DNA of 64,000 nt from Elephas maximus indicus (GCF_024166365.1 NC_064821.1:49193093-49257092), one strand, 5' to 3'. Positions 47,401 through 58,560 are shown, counted from the first letter of the stretch. Numbers and translations: made by a program. Notes: generated by a model from the letters alone, not told the origin.

Positions 47401-50400
47401 ATAAATGGAGAAAAGACTAAAGTTGCCAAGGATTTCATTTTTACTTGGATCCACAATCAAAAGCTATGGAAGCAACAGTCAAGAAATCAAAAGACAAATT
47501 GCATTGGGTAAATCTGCTGCAAAGGACCTCTTTAAAGTGTTGAAAAGCAAAGGTGTCACCTTGAAGACTAAGGTGCTCCTGACCCAAGCCATGGTATTTT
47601 CAATCGCATCATATGCATGTGAAAGCTGGACAATGAATAAGGAAGACCGAAGAAGAACTGACGCCTCTGAACCGTGGTGCTGGCAAAGAATACTGAATAC
47701 ACCATGGACTGCCAAAAGAACCAACAAATCTGTCTTGGAAGAAGTGCAACCAGAACGCTTCTTAGAAGCAAGGATGGCAATACGGCATCTTACATACTTT
47801 GGACATGTTGTCAGGAGGGATCAGTCCCTGGAGAAGGACGTCATGCTTGGCAAAGTACAGGGTCAGTGGAAAAGAGGAAGACCCTCAACGAGGTGGACTG
47901 ACACAGTGGCTACAACAATAAGCTCAAGCATAACGACTGTGAAGATGGCACAGGACCGGGCGGTGTTTCAATCTGTTGTGCATAGGGTCGCTATGAGTCG
48001 GAACCGACTAAACGGCACCTAACAACAACTAACAGTCCAGTCTAGGCTTTGTCTGAAGAATTGGCTTCGGGAATTGTTTTAGTTTTGGGCTAACAGAGAG
48101 TCTGGGGCCATGTCCTCTGGGGTCCCTCCAGTCTCAGTCAGACCATTAAGTCTGGTCTTTTTACTAGAATTTGAGTTCTGCACCCCACTTTTCTCCTGCT
48201 CCATGAGGGACTCTCTGTTGTGTTCTCTGTCAGGGCAGTCACTGGTGGTAATCGGGCACCATCTAGTTCTTCCGGTCTCAGGATAATGTGGTCTCTGGTT
48301 TACGCGGCCCTTTCTATTTCTTGGGCTCATATTTTCCTTGCATCTTTGGTGTTCTTCATTCTCCTTTGCTCCAGGTGGGTTGGGACCAATTGATGCATCT
48401 TAGATGGCTGCTTGCTAGCTTTTAAGACCCCAGATGACACTCACCAAAGTGGGATGAAGAACGTTTTCTTAGTAAACTTTGTCATGCCAATTGACCGAGA
48501 TGTCCCCCAAAACCATGGTCCCCACACCTCTGTCCCTCGAAGTGTTTGGCTGTATTTAGGAAACTTCTTAGCTTTTGGTTTAGTCCAGTTGTGCTGACTT
48601 CCCCTGTACTGTGTGTTGTCCTGGGCACTCTCTTTAACACAGCACCCTCATGTCTCCTTCACGTGTGAACTCTCAAGACATAACCCTGTTGCTACCCAAC
48701 TGGCACTGAACTGCCACCTGCCCTTCCCCATCTCTCTCCAAAGGCTTCCTGGGGCAGCTGAGAGGGGCGCACCAAGCAGAACCCCAGCCTACCCTGCATA
48801 ACCTGTTGCCCAACCTGCAGCACCCCAAGGCTGAATGAGGAACCCGCTCCTGGGACAAGTTTAAATAGCAGGGATACTATGAAGGCTCTAAAGAGCGGTG
48901 TCTGCAAGCATTAGGGCCGAGAGCCGGATGCTCAGTCAGCCCTGCACTCACCTCCACTTTGAATTCATTGCTGATGTAGCGGCCGTTCAGCTCCGAGCAG
49001 ACGAGCTTGAACTTGCGGTCAAGCAAGGACCTGGTATGCCAGTTGCGGTAGCGCAGCAGGTGCAGCGCCTCTTCGTAGCTGGCCATGGTGTCCACGCCTA
49101 TGGGGGGAAGACAAGAGGCTGCCCGTGACTCCTCAGGCAGGAATGCAGGTGTGGACATGGCCATGGACAAAAGCAGGCAGAGTCAGGCACCTGGGCCAGC
49201 CGAGCCAGAGGCCACATATTTTGACTTTCCAATAACGGGCAAGAATGCAAAGTGTGCTGGGCATTTTTCCCTCTGGAAGGGGATGCACCTTGATGCACCT
49301 GAATCCCACCCTTTTGTAAGGTCATGCCCCCGACTCCCACTTCCCACTACAGAAGGACGGGTGTTGATGCCTAGCCAACACTCATCCCCTCTCCTCTGGG
49401 ACACACTCAAGACTCTTAAATGGAAGGAAGTAACTGGCTGACCATTTCAGCGCTCACTTTCCTGGTCTCGCCTGCTCTGGGCCTTCAGTCCTGCAGGGCC
49501 CCCCTCACCTGTGAGCAGCGCACCCCTCACCTGTGAACAGCAGCCCTTCTCACCTGTGAGCAGAGCCCTCCTCACCTGGGAAAAGGGCCCCCCTCACCTA
49601 TAAGTAGCGCTTCCTCACCTGTGAAAACCACACCCAGGTTGGATCTGCTCATCTCAATGCCCTTCTGCTGCAGGCGTGTCATGTCCACTTCCAGGCTCTC
49701 CTGCTCTTGGTTCAGTTCCTCCCCCTCCACGGTGACCTCACAGGTATCCAGGTCATGCACAATCTCCTCAGACACCAGGGACTCTTGAACTGCAAAAATG
49801 GCCAGAGACAGCAGACTATGCAGCCCAGCATGGCTGATCACACTTGACCACACAGTCCATTAAGTTTGGCTGGTCACACTGGTCACACTCAGCTGGTCAA
49901 TCTGGTCACACTGCCCAGAATGGCTGGTCACAGTGACTCATCCTCAGATTCACAAAACTCTACTAAAAACTAGTGAGGGAGGTAGGGTAGAGCCACTTCT
50001 GAGAATTGGGGGGTACCTTATGTGTTTAGGAGGATGGGCCACCAGCATGGTGGGAACCTGTGCCTGATGCGGCCAGGCGAGCCCAGTGTATACACCAAGG
50101 GGCAGGAGGCATGGATGTCTCCACATCTCCCTGCAATGGTCTCACTTCCTCAGCTTTCTCAAGCTATATCTCAGATCCTGACATCCAGCCAGAAAAAGAG
50201 GAACACACCCACAATGAGCTCTAGCCCACAGGTCAGAAGTAGGCTCAAGGATAGCAGGACAAACTTAAAAGCCCCCCCCAAATCCCACTGAGAAGAGAAG
50301 CCCAGGAAGTAAGTGGCAGCAATGGGGTTTCCATTACCCAGTCTCCAGCCAAGGGGAGGGAGCGGGAGCCAGTCCCACCTGAAAGGGCTGTTACCTGTGG

Positions 50401-53400
50401 GGTCCTCGTCACCATCCCGTTCGGGCTCCACTTCTCTTGTGATGGTACTAATGATTCGAAGCTCAGGGAAGAGGAACACTCCCTCCGAGCTTTCAAATTC
50501 AGATGCCGCCCGAGCAAAATGGTGGACACCACTCAGGCTGATCTTGGGCTCCTCTGGCTGCAAAACCATCACGTAGCCATCCACTGGGGGGATGGAGATG
50601 CAGGGAGCCTCATTGAAACACCTGCCGACAAGAAACACAGGTAAAAGGAAACGGAAGGGTCAGGGCTTCGAAGACCACACTGGGGGAGCAAAGAGAGTGG
50701 GCATCTCAGGACACAGAACCGCGGGTCACAGGCAGCATTCAAGTCTCTCACTCAAACTTTGTGGTGATAAGGGATGGTCCACCGTTTCTTACACGCCTTC
50801 TTCTCAGGTGTCACTGTACTAAGACAGGTTTATTGTTAGAAATTTGGACATACTTGGCTGTGCTGGTGATTTTGAGTCTCCGGATTCCAGGAGTGGGGAA
50901 CTGGCGTGAGTTCAGGTAGGAAATGTGCTGCATGGCCTTATCCAACTCCCCAATATCGTCTCCCTCCAAGGTCAGCATGGACTGACTGGGGTTTGCTTGG
51001 ATCTGAAATCATGCCAAATGGAGAGAGGAGAGGAGTAAGGTTCCCTTTTCAGGAAGCTAATAGTTATGGCTCATAGGATTAGCTTAGGATCAATTTGAAT
51101 TGGTAAAATGAAAAAGAAAAGCTAGTAAAATTCCAGTGAATGAAACCCTCTTTTATATGATGGTCATATCTAAAGTTTAGAAGAAATACAACCAGAATGC
51201 TCCTTTGAAGTAAGATGGTGAAACTTCAGCTTGCTTACTCTGGACAAGTCATCGGGAAAGACCAATTGCTAGAAAAAGACATCATGGCTGGTAAAGGGTC
51301 GGCAAAAACAAGGGAAACCCTCAATGAGATGGACTGACACAATACCCACAACAATGGACTCAAATACACCAATGATCGTGAAGATGGCACAGGACTGGGC
51401 AATGTTTCATTCTGTTATACACGGGTCGCTACGAGTTGTTGCCAACTCAACTGCAGCTAACAACAACCTCTAAAGTGCAAACCTAACAACCACAGGCTAC
51501 TTCCTTGTCCTGACAACCTCCATAATTGCGGTTTATGAAGTTCATTAATGCTGGGTAGGTAAACGCTAATCGACTCTCTGGCTGGTACTACCTTCACGCC
51601 TTTGCCGCTGTCTTCGGGGACTTGCAGGTCCAGCCCCTCTTTGCAGGTATACAGACAATCAATCACCTTCTTATCCGCAAGTTTCCCAGAACGGATTGTT
51701 AGGCCAGCCAGATTACCTCGGAAAAACTGGGTCATGTGCAGGTCGCCACCTTTGGGACAGGGGGAAAAAGCAAGAAGTTACAGGGACAGCCAGAGCCTCC
51801 TGATTCACTTCTCAGTGCAGTGTTACCAGTGGTGGCAGCTGGATGTATGGACATGCGGGTTAGTTCATACCAAACCCTGTTAGCCTTGTGATCTACATGG
51901 ACGCGCAATGAAGAAATTAAACTGTTGATGATCATGCATATGGCCTGGAGAAAGGAGGAATTGGGGTCCCTCACCTACGCCTGGAACCCAAGAGGTCCCA
52001 TGAGTGTCCCCTCGTGTCCAGCCACCCCCAGCAAGGATAGGCTGCATCAGCCCCATCACCTGGTTCGGAAGGGGCACTTCCTACCACTAACAGCCTTGGC
52101 AACCACTCCCTTCCTTCTCAGCCAGCTGCCATCCCACTATGGCTGCTCTTTCTAGCTAAGCAGACTTGGGGGATGTGCACAAATTTGGAGATGATTCTAA
52201 GCAACCATGATGGAAACATCAAAGTACTACTTAAATTGTCTCCTGCTCTTCAGAGCCTGGGTTCCCTGGCGTCAAGGCCTTGCAGACCATCTCTGAGTTG
52301 GCTGAATCACATTCTTCCTGTCTCCTAAATGGGGAGTGAAGATGTTCAACAAAAACCCAAACCCAGAAAACTGGTCTTGACAGACTATGTCAGAGAGTCT
52401 AAAACAGGTGAAACTAAACCTTGTTCTTAAGCTGATGGAAGACGACAGACGACTTCTGAGCAGCTGGTCTCATGTCCTGATGAGGACCTTAGACCTTGTA
52501 TGTCTTCATTAGGGGTCGACGTTTCTAAGAAACGTACATTTAAAATTAGCAGCAATCAAGACAGACTATCTAGAAACAAGCCTTTCCTGTCTTGTGGTTC
52601 AGCCCCATGAGAACCATGACGTGGCTGCCCAACCTGCCCTGTGAGATGCCAGCAAGGAGCCTCATGCAATCGGACCAGGGTAAAATTTGATGAGAGAAAA
52701 AAAAAAATCCCATTAGTGCAGTGCATTAGTGAGCCACGTGCCCTCATGGTAGCTGGGATCCGAGTGGGCGGAGGGGATCCCTCGGGGCAATGGGAAGCAC
52801 AATGCAGAGATACACAAGGCAGCAGCTCAAACGGTGTCTGCGGTCATAATGCAACCTGGGCGTTTCATGCGCAATGTGGAATGAATCAATGTCTCTTTAA
52901 AGGAAACGTAAGAGTGAACAGTAGGGAAGGGAGTCCAGCAACCTGCAGAGGTCACAGCCACAGGCTCAGTCTCATTGTCATTCTCATGTCCTGAATACTC
53001 TGTAGAAAAGCAAGACAGAGACAATAGAAAAGCACCAAGAGGTTAGGGTCTTCAGTGGACCAGGAAAACTGGTTTAGAAGCTACCAAACACAAAACAGAG
53101 AAGTACGCCCCCCTTGTCCCTCTGTGGGACAGACTCCACCAAGACACAAGCTTGTCCTTGACCACCTTTCCCAGAAGTGTATTTACCTCCCCACATGCCT
53201 TGGTGTTTTATTCTATCATCCCACATCCTCCTTGCCAAAACATAGGTGCAGAGGCAGCAGAAAGCAGTTTCTTCTCCCACCGTCTGCACAACCCTTAGGA
53301 GGCCTGGTGTCGCAATGGTCAAGTGCTCTGCTATTGTACTGGAAGAATGTACCCTAGGGGAAGTAGGCCCTCCCTGCCCTGGCACCTTCCGTTGTAAGGT

Positions 53401-56400
53401 ATATGATAACTATATGGCTGCATGCTGGCAAGACCTAATCTTAGATCCCAGAAGGGGAGGGATGTTCTTCCTTTGATGCCATCAAGGCTGGGGACAACTG
53501 CCACAGGGCCATCAGGCACCTTAAGCCCAGACTGCATCACGGGGTACCTTCTCTTCCTCCCCTTCCCCTTTTCCTATGCAGCCCTGCATGTAGACCCCTC
53601 TGGTATATAAGGCCCAGGTCCCTTTATCCCTTTGTCTTTCACCTACAATGCACCAAGGCGCTATGTGTTGGCGGGGTTTCTCTGTCAGCTCACCTTAGGG
53701 TGAAGGCCAGGGAGACCGGGCTGAGATGGAATTTTACCCTTTCCCCTCTGTCCTAATTACCACAAAAGTAATAAAGCTTATGAAAACGTCACTGGGTAAA
53801 TGTCGATTACTTGCTGAGAGCTATAGCCCTGTACAAACTTACTTTCATTTTTCACTCTTGACTCACTGCAATATGTAAGATTCAAAATCAGACAAATTAA
53901 AGCTGATTTAGTGAATTCACTGATCTCACAACCTGTGCTGTTGAGCAGGCTATCCCAAGAAGGCTGACCACTGCCGCCATGTACCCACTGTAGCCAACAC
54001 CAAACCCTGGACCCACAGTAGGGAGGACAGTTTGCACAGACAGTGTGGGGTAGCTCTTGTTGGTGCCCAAAAAAGGCTGGTACATGGTAAACATGCAAAA
54101 GAACGTATTGTTTAAAGTGCAACACAAGTTCACATCTGTCTACATGTCAACCTCTAAGTGACAGAGAAAAGCGGAGACATTTTTAACCACTTTCTCTGAA
54201 GAGGGAGGGAGACTCAGAGGTCAAGGAACTCGACTGAGGGGACTCTAACCAGCTGTAGCTCCCCGCCAGTGTTCCAAGTTCAATGCCATATTGGAGAGGC
54301 ACATTCCCAATGGCTGAGGATGGAGCCTCCATCTTCTGGATCACGATTTAGAAGTCCTTCTCCTCTCACAGCCCCAAGGCTCAGACTGCCCGAACCTGCT
54401 GTTGTACCTGCTGGGCTGCAGCTGTGAGGGGACACACCTTAGGTGAGGGCAGGGGGTGGCACAGGTGTGTCTAGAGCACACAGCTCACTGGCCACTTGCA
54501 CACCTAGCATAATTCTTTGCTAACACGCTGCGAGAAATAATGTTTCACTCCCGCAGAAATGAAGGTGCCACCTTTAGCCCAGGCACTCTGTGATGAATTA
54601 GCAACAAAAGTGGTTTCCACTGAGAGGAAGAAAGCTCTCCTCCCTGTTAACCACGCTTTAAAGAATTTTGTTTGGTTGGTTTGGGAATTTAGGTGGATTT
54701 TTCTGGATGAGATATCAAGAGGGCTAAGGTAGAAAAAGTTGAGAAGATGAAAAGGCTTTGCTATTTGATGGCAGAGATTGTAACAAACACAGAATTCAAA
54801 GAAGGTAGGGTGGTTTATTTTAACCAAAGCAATGAAGCTCCCAGAATGTAAAAATAACCTTTAGGCTTACATAATTATTTTTTTTAATTATCCAGAGATT
54901 ATTGTTTAATTTGGGAAGCAAATTTGAATTGAAAATTTAAGAACATCAACTAAGAAACTCCTAGGTCCCTAAGAGTTTATCCCTCATTCTCTGGTCTCAT
55001 CATCCATTTTCTCATGGTCAATTGCCACCAGATTTAAGCCTGAGAGTCTGCTGAAGAAGTTCACCCTAGAATACTATCTTACTCCTTTTCATTTGAAAGA
55101 GGCCTCAGGAAAATTCTGAAATTTAAATTCTCTTAAAATAAGCAAATATGTCTTAGAAATTAGGCTCTTTCATCAATTTCTAACCTAACTCAAGGTAGAT
55201 TGCTTTCATAAGGGGAAAAAAATACTCAGAAAGTCTCTTAGCAAGCCCATGTCATGACTCGTGATACAAAACAGAGTCCATATGGTCAGGCAAGGGGCTA
55301 GTGTGTGTCCAGGACCTCATGGAGAGGCTGAGGGGTCCATGGATTTGGATGGGGAAAATCACACTTTTAATTTTCACTAACTTGTGAAATTTAGCATTTT
55401 CTTTGGTTGTAAACGTAGGCAACAAACCACAGTAGAATCAGCAGTAACTGTGACTTTGACACCAATAGAAATCACGTTTTCACATCATGTTACGACTGTC
55501 ACAAAACATCGTTTATGTTCCTCATTACTTTCAAATTTTGGTAGTTATCAGGCCTGCTACTAAATCTGGCTCTTTGTTAATAAATCTGCACATAACAGGT
55601 AGTCCCCGACTTATGACGTATTTGATTTACGATGAACCGAACTTAAGCCCATCTTTCATTTACTTAATTTTTTTTGGTACAACTTATCATCAGTAATAGG
55701 TACTACATACAACGATGTAGAACATAATTTGCTGGTCTTATTAATTCTCAGGTGTTTACTCACAGATGTTCAAAGATTGGATTTATAAAGATGCTGATAA
55801 TAAAAGGCAGTAATAATGGAAACTTAAAAAATAGGTATTCAACTTACATCAGAATCGACTAACGACCGAGTTGTCAGAATGGAACCCTGTTTTCAGTCGG
55901 GGACTACTTGTATATTGCAACTTCACACGTTTATTCTTCTAGTATTTTGATAACTATATTGCCTTTGACATCCTACGTGTTTTACTGTATAGATTAAAAA
56001 GAAATTATTCTGAGAAGGTGTCCATCGGCTCCCTCAGATGCCCAAGGGGTCATCCACAGTACAAAGAGGGTTAAAAGTGCCTGGACTGGTGGTTTAGAGC
56101 TGGGCCCCTGGATGCACAGGCCTCACAGTTTCAAATCCTAACTCTGTAACTCATCAGCCATGTGATATGTTACTTTACTTTGCTGAGCCCCAATTTCTTC
56201 AGTTGTAAACTGGAATTAGAATGGTTTCTAGCTGTTGCGACTGTGTGCCATCAAGTTGATCCCGTCTCATAGCAACCCTATCTCAGAGAGTTACTAAAAG
56301 GATTAAATAAGATAACGTATGTAAAGTAATCAGCATATAGCCAGCTTTACATTTTGCCACTTAATAAGCACAAAATAAATACTGCTGCAGTGCTGGTAGC

Positions 56401-57207
56401 TGACATCAGATCCCCATTTGTATTTTTCTGAAATCCATCCCTCTTATAAACTCTACATCTCACACGTGGGAAAGGTAATGGGTTCTCCCAATTTGCACTC
56501 ATTTTTCCAAAGGGCTTGGTAACATTGTCTTTGCAGTGGAGATTTCCATGAAATCCTCTCCAAACTTATGAGCACTTGCAGAAGGCCAATAGCTCCTTCA
56601 CGGTCGTTCCACCAGGCTAACAAACTCAAAGCACTCTGGAAAAGTCCTCCAGGTCTGAAGCACAGTTATGTTTCTGTGTCCCTTAGAGACAGTCTTTTGA
56701 TTGTTGCCTCTTTGCCCTTGTAGACTTTTCAATAAATACATAAATTTATAAAATAGTTCCCCAATTGCATATACCCCTCTATGCAATGCTCGTTCTCAGG
56801 TTCCTGGGACAGATGTGGGTATATTTCAATCCTATGACACACCTTCTGAACATCAATAGAACTACACTAGAGCATAGTGTCAACGGTGTTCCCGAAAAGG
56901 CTATACACGGGACAAGGAATGAAGAGACAAAGTGAAGGAGGGAGAAGGATGTGAGGCCCTAGGGATAGTCTGTTTCCACCAGTAGAGTAAAAAGACATGA
57001 TTTAATTCCTGACAAGCAGGGAAAGAAGTTGTCAATGATGTTACCTTGCCAACAAGCTCCAACCACGAGCTGAGTCTGTATCTTGGATGGATGAAGTGGG
57101 TAATCCTCCATCACAGAGAAGGGCTCATGAGAAACACCATCCAAGTAGAGAGTCACACTTGGGAATTCCACATTGAGGACATAGTGGTGCCATTCCTCAT
57201 CGCAGAC
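44272..57207 (-). CDS. CLSTN1: CLSTN1, calsyntenin-1, nine terminal coding exons (5' part lies beyond the window)
   Basis: Calsyntenin-1 is a neuronal type I membrane protein that couples vesicles carrying APP and other cargo to kinesin-1 and is cut by alpha-secretases. Reading the minus strand, the exons are 57045-57207, 51592-51749, 50854-51002, 50395-50621, 49619-49789, 48952-49097, 45817-45952, 45221-45405 and 44272-44472. All have AG/GT borders and join in one frame of 511 codons plus TGA, about half of the 981-residue human protein. They cover the end of the LamG-like domain, the membrane-proximal ectodomain, one transmembrane helix and the cytoplasmic tail with two WDDS kinesin-light-chain motifs, an NPME-TY adaptor site and a long acidic run. 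The two cadherin repeats and signal peptide are not in this window. The tail is very close to human from memory. The gene looks intact. Confidence 0.97.
44830..45026 (+). mobile_element. AfroSINE, plus strand, in last CLSTN1 intron
   Basis: AAGGAGCAATGGTGGCGCAG head and ATGAGTTGGAATCGACTCAA end; antisense to CLSTN1. Confidence 0.93.
45221..45405 (-). CDS. CLSTN1: CLSTN1 exon with transmembrane helix and first WDDS motif
   Basis: Encodes the membrane span (TATVVIVVCVSFLVFMIILG), a basic stop-transfer RIRAAHQRT, the first kinesin-light-chain motif MDWDDS, and ends NPME. With the next exon this forms NPMETY, the X11/Mint binding site known for calsyntenins. Confidence 0.97.
45817..45952 (-). 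CDS. CLSTN1: CLSTN1 juxtamembrane exon
   Basis: Encodes VNVIHTANPVEHASHMAAQP onward through HPEHRSFVDLSGHNL. The HM/AA position matches the alpha-secretase site reported for human calsyntenin-1. Ends in phase 1. Confidence 0.96.
46404..46553. repeat. Minisatellite, 50-bp unit, three copies
   Basis: Unit starts at about 46408, 46458 and 46508, exactly 50 bp apart, each with GCTGGGACAACTGTGGGTCA-type wording and a CCCCCAGA end. Lies in a CLSTN1 intron. Confidence 0.92.
47047..48033 (+). mobile_element. RTE-clade LINE 3' end (987 bp) inserted in L1
   Basis: 5'-truncated copy ending GGCACCTAACAACAACTAAC, with the 11-bp duplication agtccagtcta at 47036-47046 and 48034-48044. Confidence 0.95.
47058..48022 (+). 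pseudogene. RTE reverse transcriptase, truncated and missing the YADD motif
   Basis: Reads VRKGVHQGCILSPYLFNLYA, then jumps from GGRLVNNL to the LLAESEEDLK part, losing the YADD catalytic motif by a small deletion. The C-terminal region 47405-48022 (SIASYACESWTMNKEDRRRT and the FGHVVRRDQSLEKDVMLG stretch) is a long open frame, but it is part of a dead element. Confidence 0.92.
48952..49097 (-). CDS. CLSTN1: CLSTN1 ectodomain exon (VDTMASYEEALH)
   Basis: Encodes the segment through LLRYRNWHTRSLLDRKFK to ISNEFKVE, ending in phase 0. It is separated from the juxtamembrane exon by an intron holding an L1 3'UTR split by an RTE insertion. Confidence 0.96.
49496..49626 (-). repeat. 22-bp minisatellite made of splice-donor copies at a CLSTN1 exon border
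   Basis: Minus-strand GGTGAG donor-like borders lie at 49618/49619 (real), 49597/49598, 49575/49576, 49553/49554, 49530/49531 and 49508/49509. Spacing is 21-23 bp. Four of the six copies read ACAG or CCAG before the GT. Confidence 0.92.
49619..49789 (-). CDS. CLSTN1: CLSTN1 ectodomain exon (QESLVSEEIVHDLD)
   Basis: Encodes QESLVSEEIVHDLDTCEVTV to RSNLGVVFT, ending in phase 1 with ACAG|GTGAGG. The donor is immediately followed by five further donor-like copies at 22-bp spacing (see the minisatellite entry). The last residues (SRSNLGVVFT against SSSELGMTFT from memory) are less conserved than the rest. Confidence 0.95.
49866..49940. repeat. Short tandem of TGGTCACACT-like units
   Basis: Seven or so imperfect 10-14-bp units (GGCTGGTCACACT, CTGGTCACACT, CTGGTCAATCT and similar) in the adjacent CLSTN1 intron. 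Confidence 0.75.
50395..50621 (-). CDS. CLSTN1: CLSTN1 ectodomain exon (CFNEAPCISIPPVDG)
   Basis: Encodes CFNEAPCISIPPVDGYVMVL, the PEEPKISLSGVHHFARAASE stretch and FPELRIISTITREVEPE, then DEDPT. Ends in phase 1. Confidence 0.96.
50854..51002 (-). CDS. CLSTN1: CLSTN1 ectodomain exon (IQANPSQSMLTLEG)
   Basis: Encodes IQANPSQSMLTLEGDDIGEL through MQHISYLNSRQFPTPGIRR to KITSTAK, phase 0 in and phase 2 out, with donor GTATGT. Confidence 0.96.
51178..51470 (+). mobile_element. RTE LINE 3' fragment, plus strand
   Basis: CAACCAGAATGCTCCTTTGA, GTGAAGATGGCACAGGACTG and the GCTAACAACAA end. Lies in a CLSTN1 intron, ending about 120 bp below the exon at 51592. Confidence 0.85.
51592..51749 (-). CDS. 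CLSTN1: CLSTN1 exon, end of LamG-like domain (DLHMTQFFRGNLAG)
   Basis: Encodes GDLHMTQFFRGNLAGLTIRS, the CLYTCKEGLDLQ stretch and EDSGKGVK. The GNLAGL pattern is typical of laminin-G/concanavalin-like folds. The acceptor ends AAAG rather than CAG. Ends in phase 0 before GTAGTA. Confidence 0.96.
51750..53290 (-). other. CLSTN1: CLSTN1 intron, unique sequence
   Basis: First part of the 5.3-kb intron (51,750-57,044). No interspersed repeat recognised with confidence; an A-run near 52,698-52,709. Confidence 0.6.
53296..53338 (+). mobile_element. AfroSINE 5' scrap
   Basis: Only the head is left: TAGGAGGCCTGGTGTCGCAA through TCAAGTGCTCTGC. Confidence 0.6.
53335..53800 (+). mobile_element. Candidate solo LTR in CLSTN1 intron
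   Basis: TATA box (TATATAAGG) at about 53604 and AATAAA at 53770-53775 at the spacing seen in retroviral LTRs, with a pyrimidine-rich region upstream of the TATA box. Ends not fixed and family unknown. No internal retroviral genes nearby. Confidence 0.4.
53801..55595 (-). other. CLSTN1: CLSTN1 intron, mostly unique sequence
   Basis: Nothing identified; increasingly AT-rich after 54,830. Confidence 0.5.
55596..55910. mobile_element. Small TIR DNA transposon (315 bp)
   Basis: Inverted ends CAGGTAGTCCCCGAC and GTCGGGGACTACTTG. TA is visible on the right side, and the left flank has mutated. No transposase. Probable Tigger-type MITE. Confidence 0.8.
56233..56290 (-). mobile_element. AfroSINE 3' scrap, minus strand
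   Basis: Short match (TGTGCCATCAAGTTGATCCC, CTCATAGCAACCCTAT). Confidence 0.6.
57045..57207 (-). CDS. CLSTN1: CLSTN1 LamG-like domain exon (most upstream exon in the window)
   Basis: Encodes VCDEEWHHYVLNVEFPSVTL and the HEPFSVMEDYPLHPSKIQTQ stretch to LVVGACWQ. EEWHHY is a common LamG signature. Phase 0 in, phase 1 out. No further CLSTN1 exon was recognised between here and the right edge. Confidence 0.95.
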
Positions 57208-57929
57208 CTATGAGAGACAAAGGGATGGGTCAGGAGTGTGAAAGGTCAAATGTCCCTCTCGTCCAGAGACAGAACAAATGAAACCCGTACAGCTGCACAT
57301 GGAAAACAAGTCACCTGTAATGGACATCCATCTTCCTGAAAGGATTGAGATTCAAAAAATTTAACAATACTGTGCAAACACATCTCACCAAAAAGGGCCA
57401 AGGCAACACACAACCATCTCCAGGACATTTCAAACTGGGTCACGCTGCTCATTCATCATATTATGGGGGTCCAAGAAAGGAAGCTGCCCAATTCTCGTCT
57501 GCCAAGAATGTGACACAAAAAATTCTTATATTGACAGGCAAGGGACCCATCCACTAATAGGCTAGCTTGGCCTGCCAACTGGCCATTCCTCTTCTGGATC
57601 AAAATTAAAACTACCTTCGATCTCAGAATAAGGCACACTGCCATGCATGCTATCTTTTTTCAAAGTTGAAGATCTAAGTATGAACATACAGCTCCAATGG
57701 TATGCCAAAGTGTAAGTGGAATTCCTTTCCTATCACAAAAGAGCATCTTGCTAATACTTCCTGTGCTGTTAAAAGATGGGGCTAGTTTGCAGTCTCTAAG
57801 GCCCCTTTCAGCTCTGACATCTGATTTCTGGCATTTAGAGCAAGACGTAGACACTCAAGAACAGAGAGGCAGAAAAAGAAATAGCATGTGGTGCAATTCC
57901 TTTACATATATATATATATATACATTTTT

Positions 57930-58295
57930 TTTTTTAATTCTGTTTTAGGTGAAGTTTGACAAAGCATCATTAGTCTCCCATTCAAAAGCTTATACACAAA
58001 TTGTTCTGTGACACTGATTGCAATCACCACAATGTGTCAGCACTCTCCCCATCACCACCCTGGGTTCCCCATTTCCATTTGTCTGGTTTTCCTGCCCCTG
58101 CCTGCCTTCTTATCTTTCCTTTTGGGCAGATGTTGACCTTTGGGTCTTATACAGATGATTGTTCTAAGAGTTCACTTTTCTCATGGGTGTTACTGTTTAT
58201 TTTATAGGCCTATTATTTGGATAAAAGGTGATCTCCAGGAATGGTTTCAATTCCAAGTTAGAAGGGCGTCCAAGGGCCATAGTCTCGGGGGACTT
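57930..58295 (-). mobile_element. Older L1 3'UTR copy, minus strand
   Basis: Diverged version of the 46,764 and 62,580 copies (AATGTGTCAGCACTCTCCCC, TTTCCATTTGTCTGG), preceded by a (TA)n microsatellite at 57,903-57,922. Confidence 0.65.
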
Positions 58296-58374
58296 TAAAT
58301 ACATGTCTATAACAATATATTGTTTAAAATGTACTTCTTGGCCTGTTTATATTTATATGCCCCCCCCAAAAAAC

Positions 58375-58560
58375 TGAACCAATGAGCAATAGAGAGCTTG
58401 AACAGACCACATACATCAAAATAAATGAAGAAATTATGAAATGAATACCCACAAAAGGAAAGCAGCTGGTCCTGATCACTTTATTAGAGAAAAAACTGAA
58501 ACCTCTAAGGAGCAAATAATCCCCATACTAATAAAGTATTTCTAAATAAAGAAACTGCAC
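58375..58560 (+). mobile_element. L1 ORF2 fragment, plus strand
   Basis: Wording of the L1 endonuclease-RT linker (GGAAAGCAGCTGGTCCTGAT and surrounding); broken. Confidence 0.6.

Larger units (their letters stand above)
46764..48610 (-). mobile_element. Elephant-type L1 3'UTR, minus strand, split by RTE
   Basis: Left part 46764-47046 and right part 48034-48610 match the longer copy at 62,580-63,838 (CAGTATCATTTTATGTCTTA; GTTGTTCTTCATTCTCC-like motifs). Confidence 0.8.

Noticed and set aside
47405-48022. Intact 205-codon protein gene
   Set aside because: It is the C-terminal part of an RTE reverse transcriptase in a 5'-truncated element with target-site duplications.
49496-49626. CRISPR-like direct repeats
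   Set aside because: Mammalian intron with a contiguous minisatellite, no unique spacers of regular length and no cas genes.
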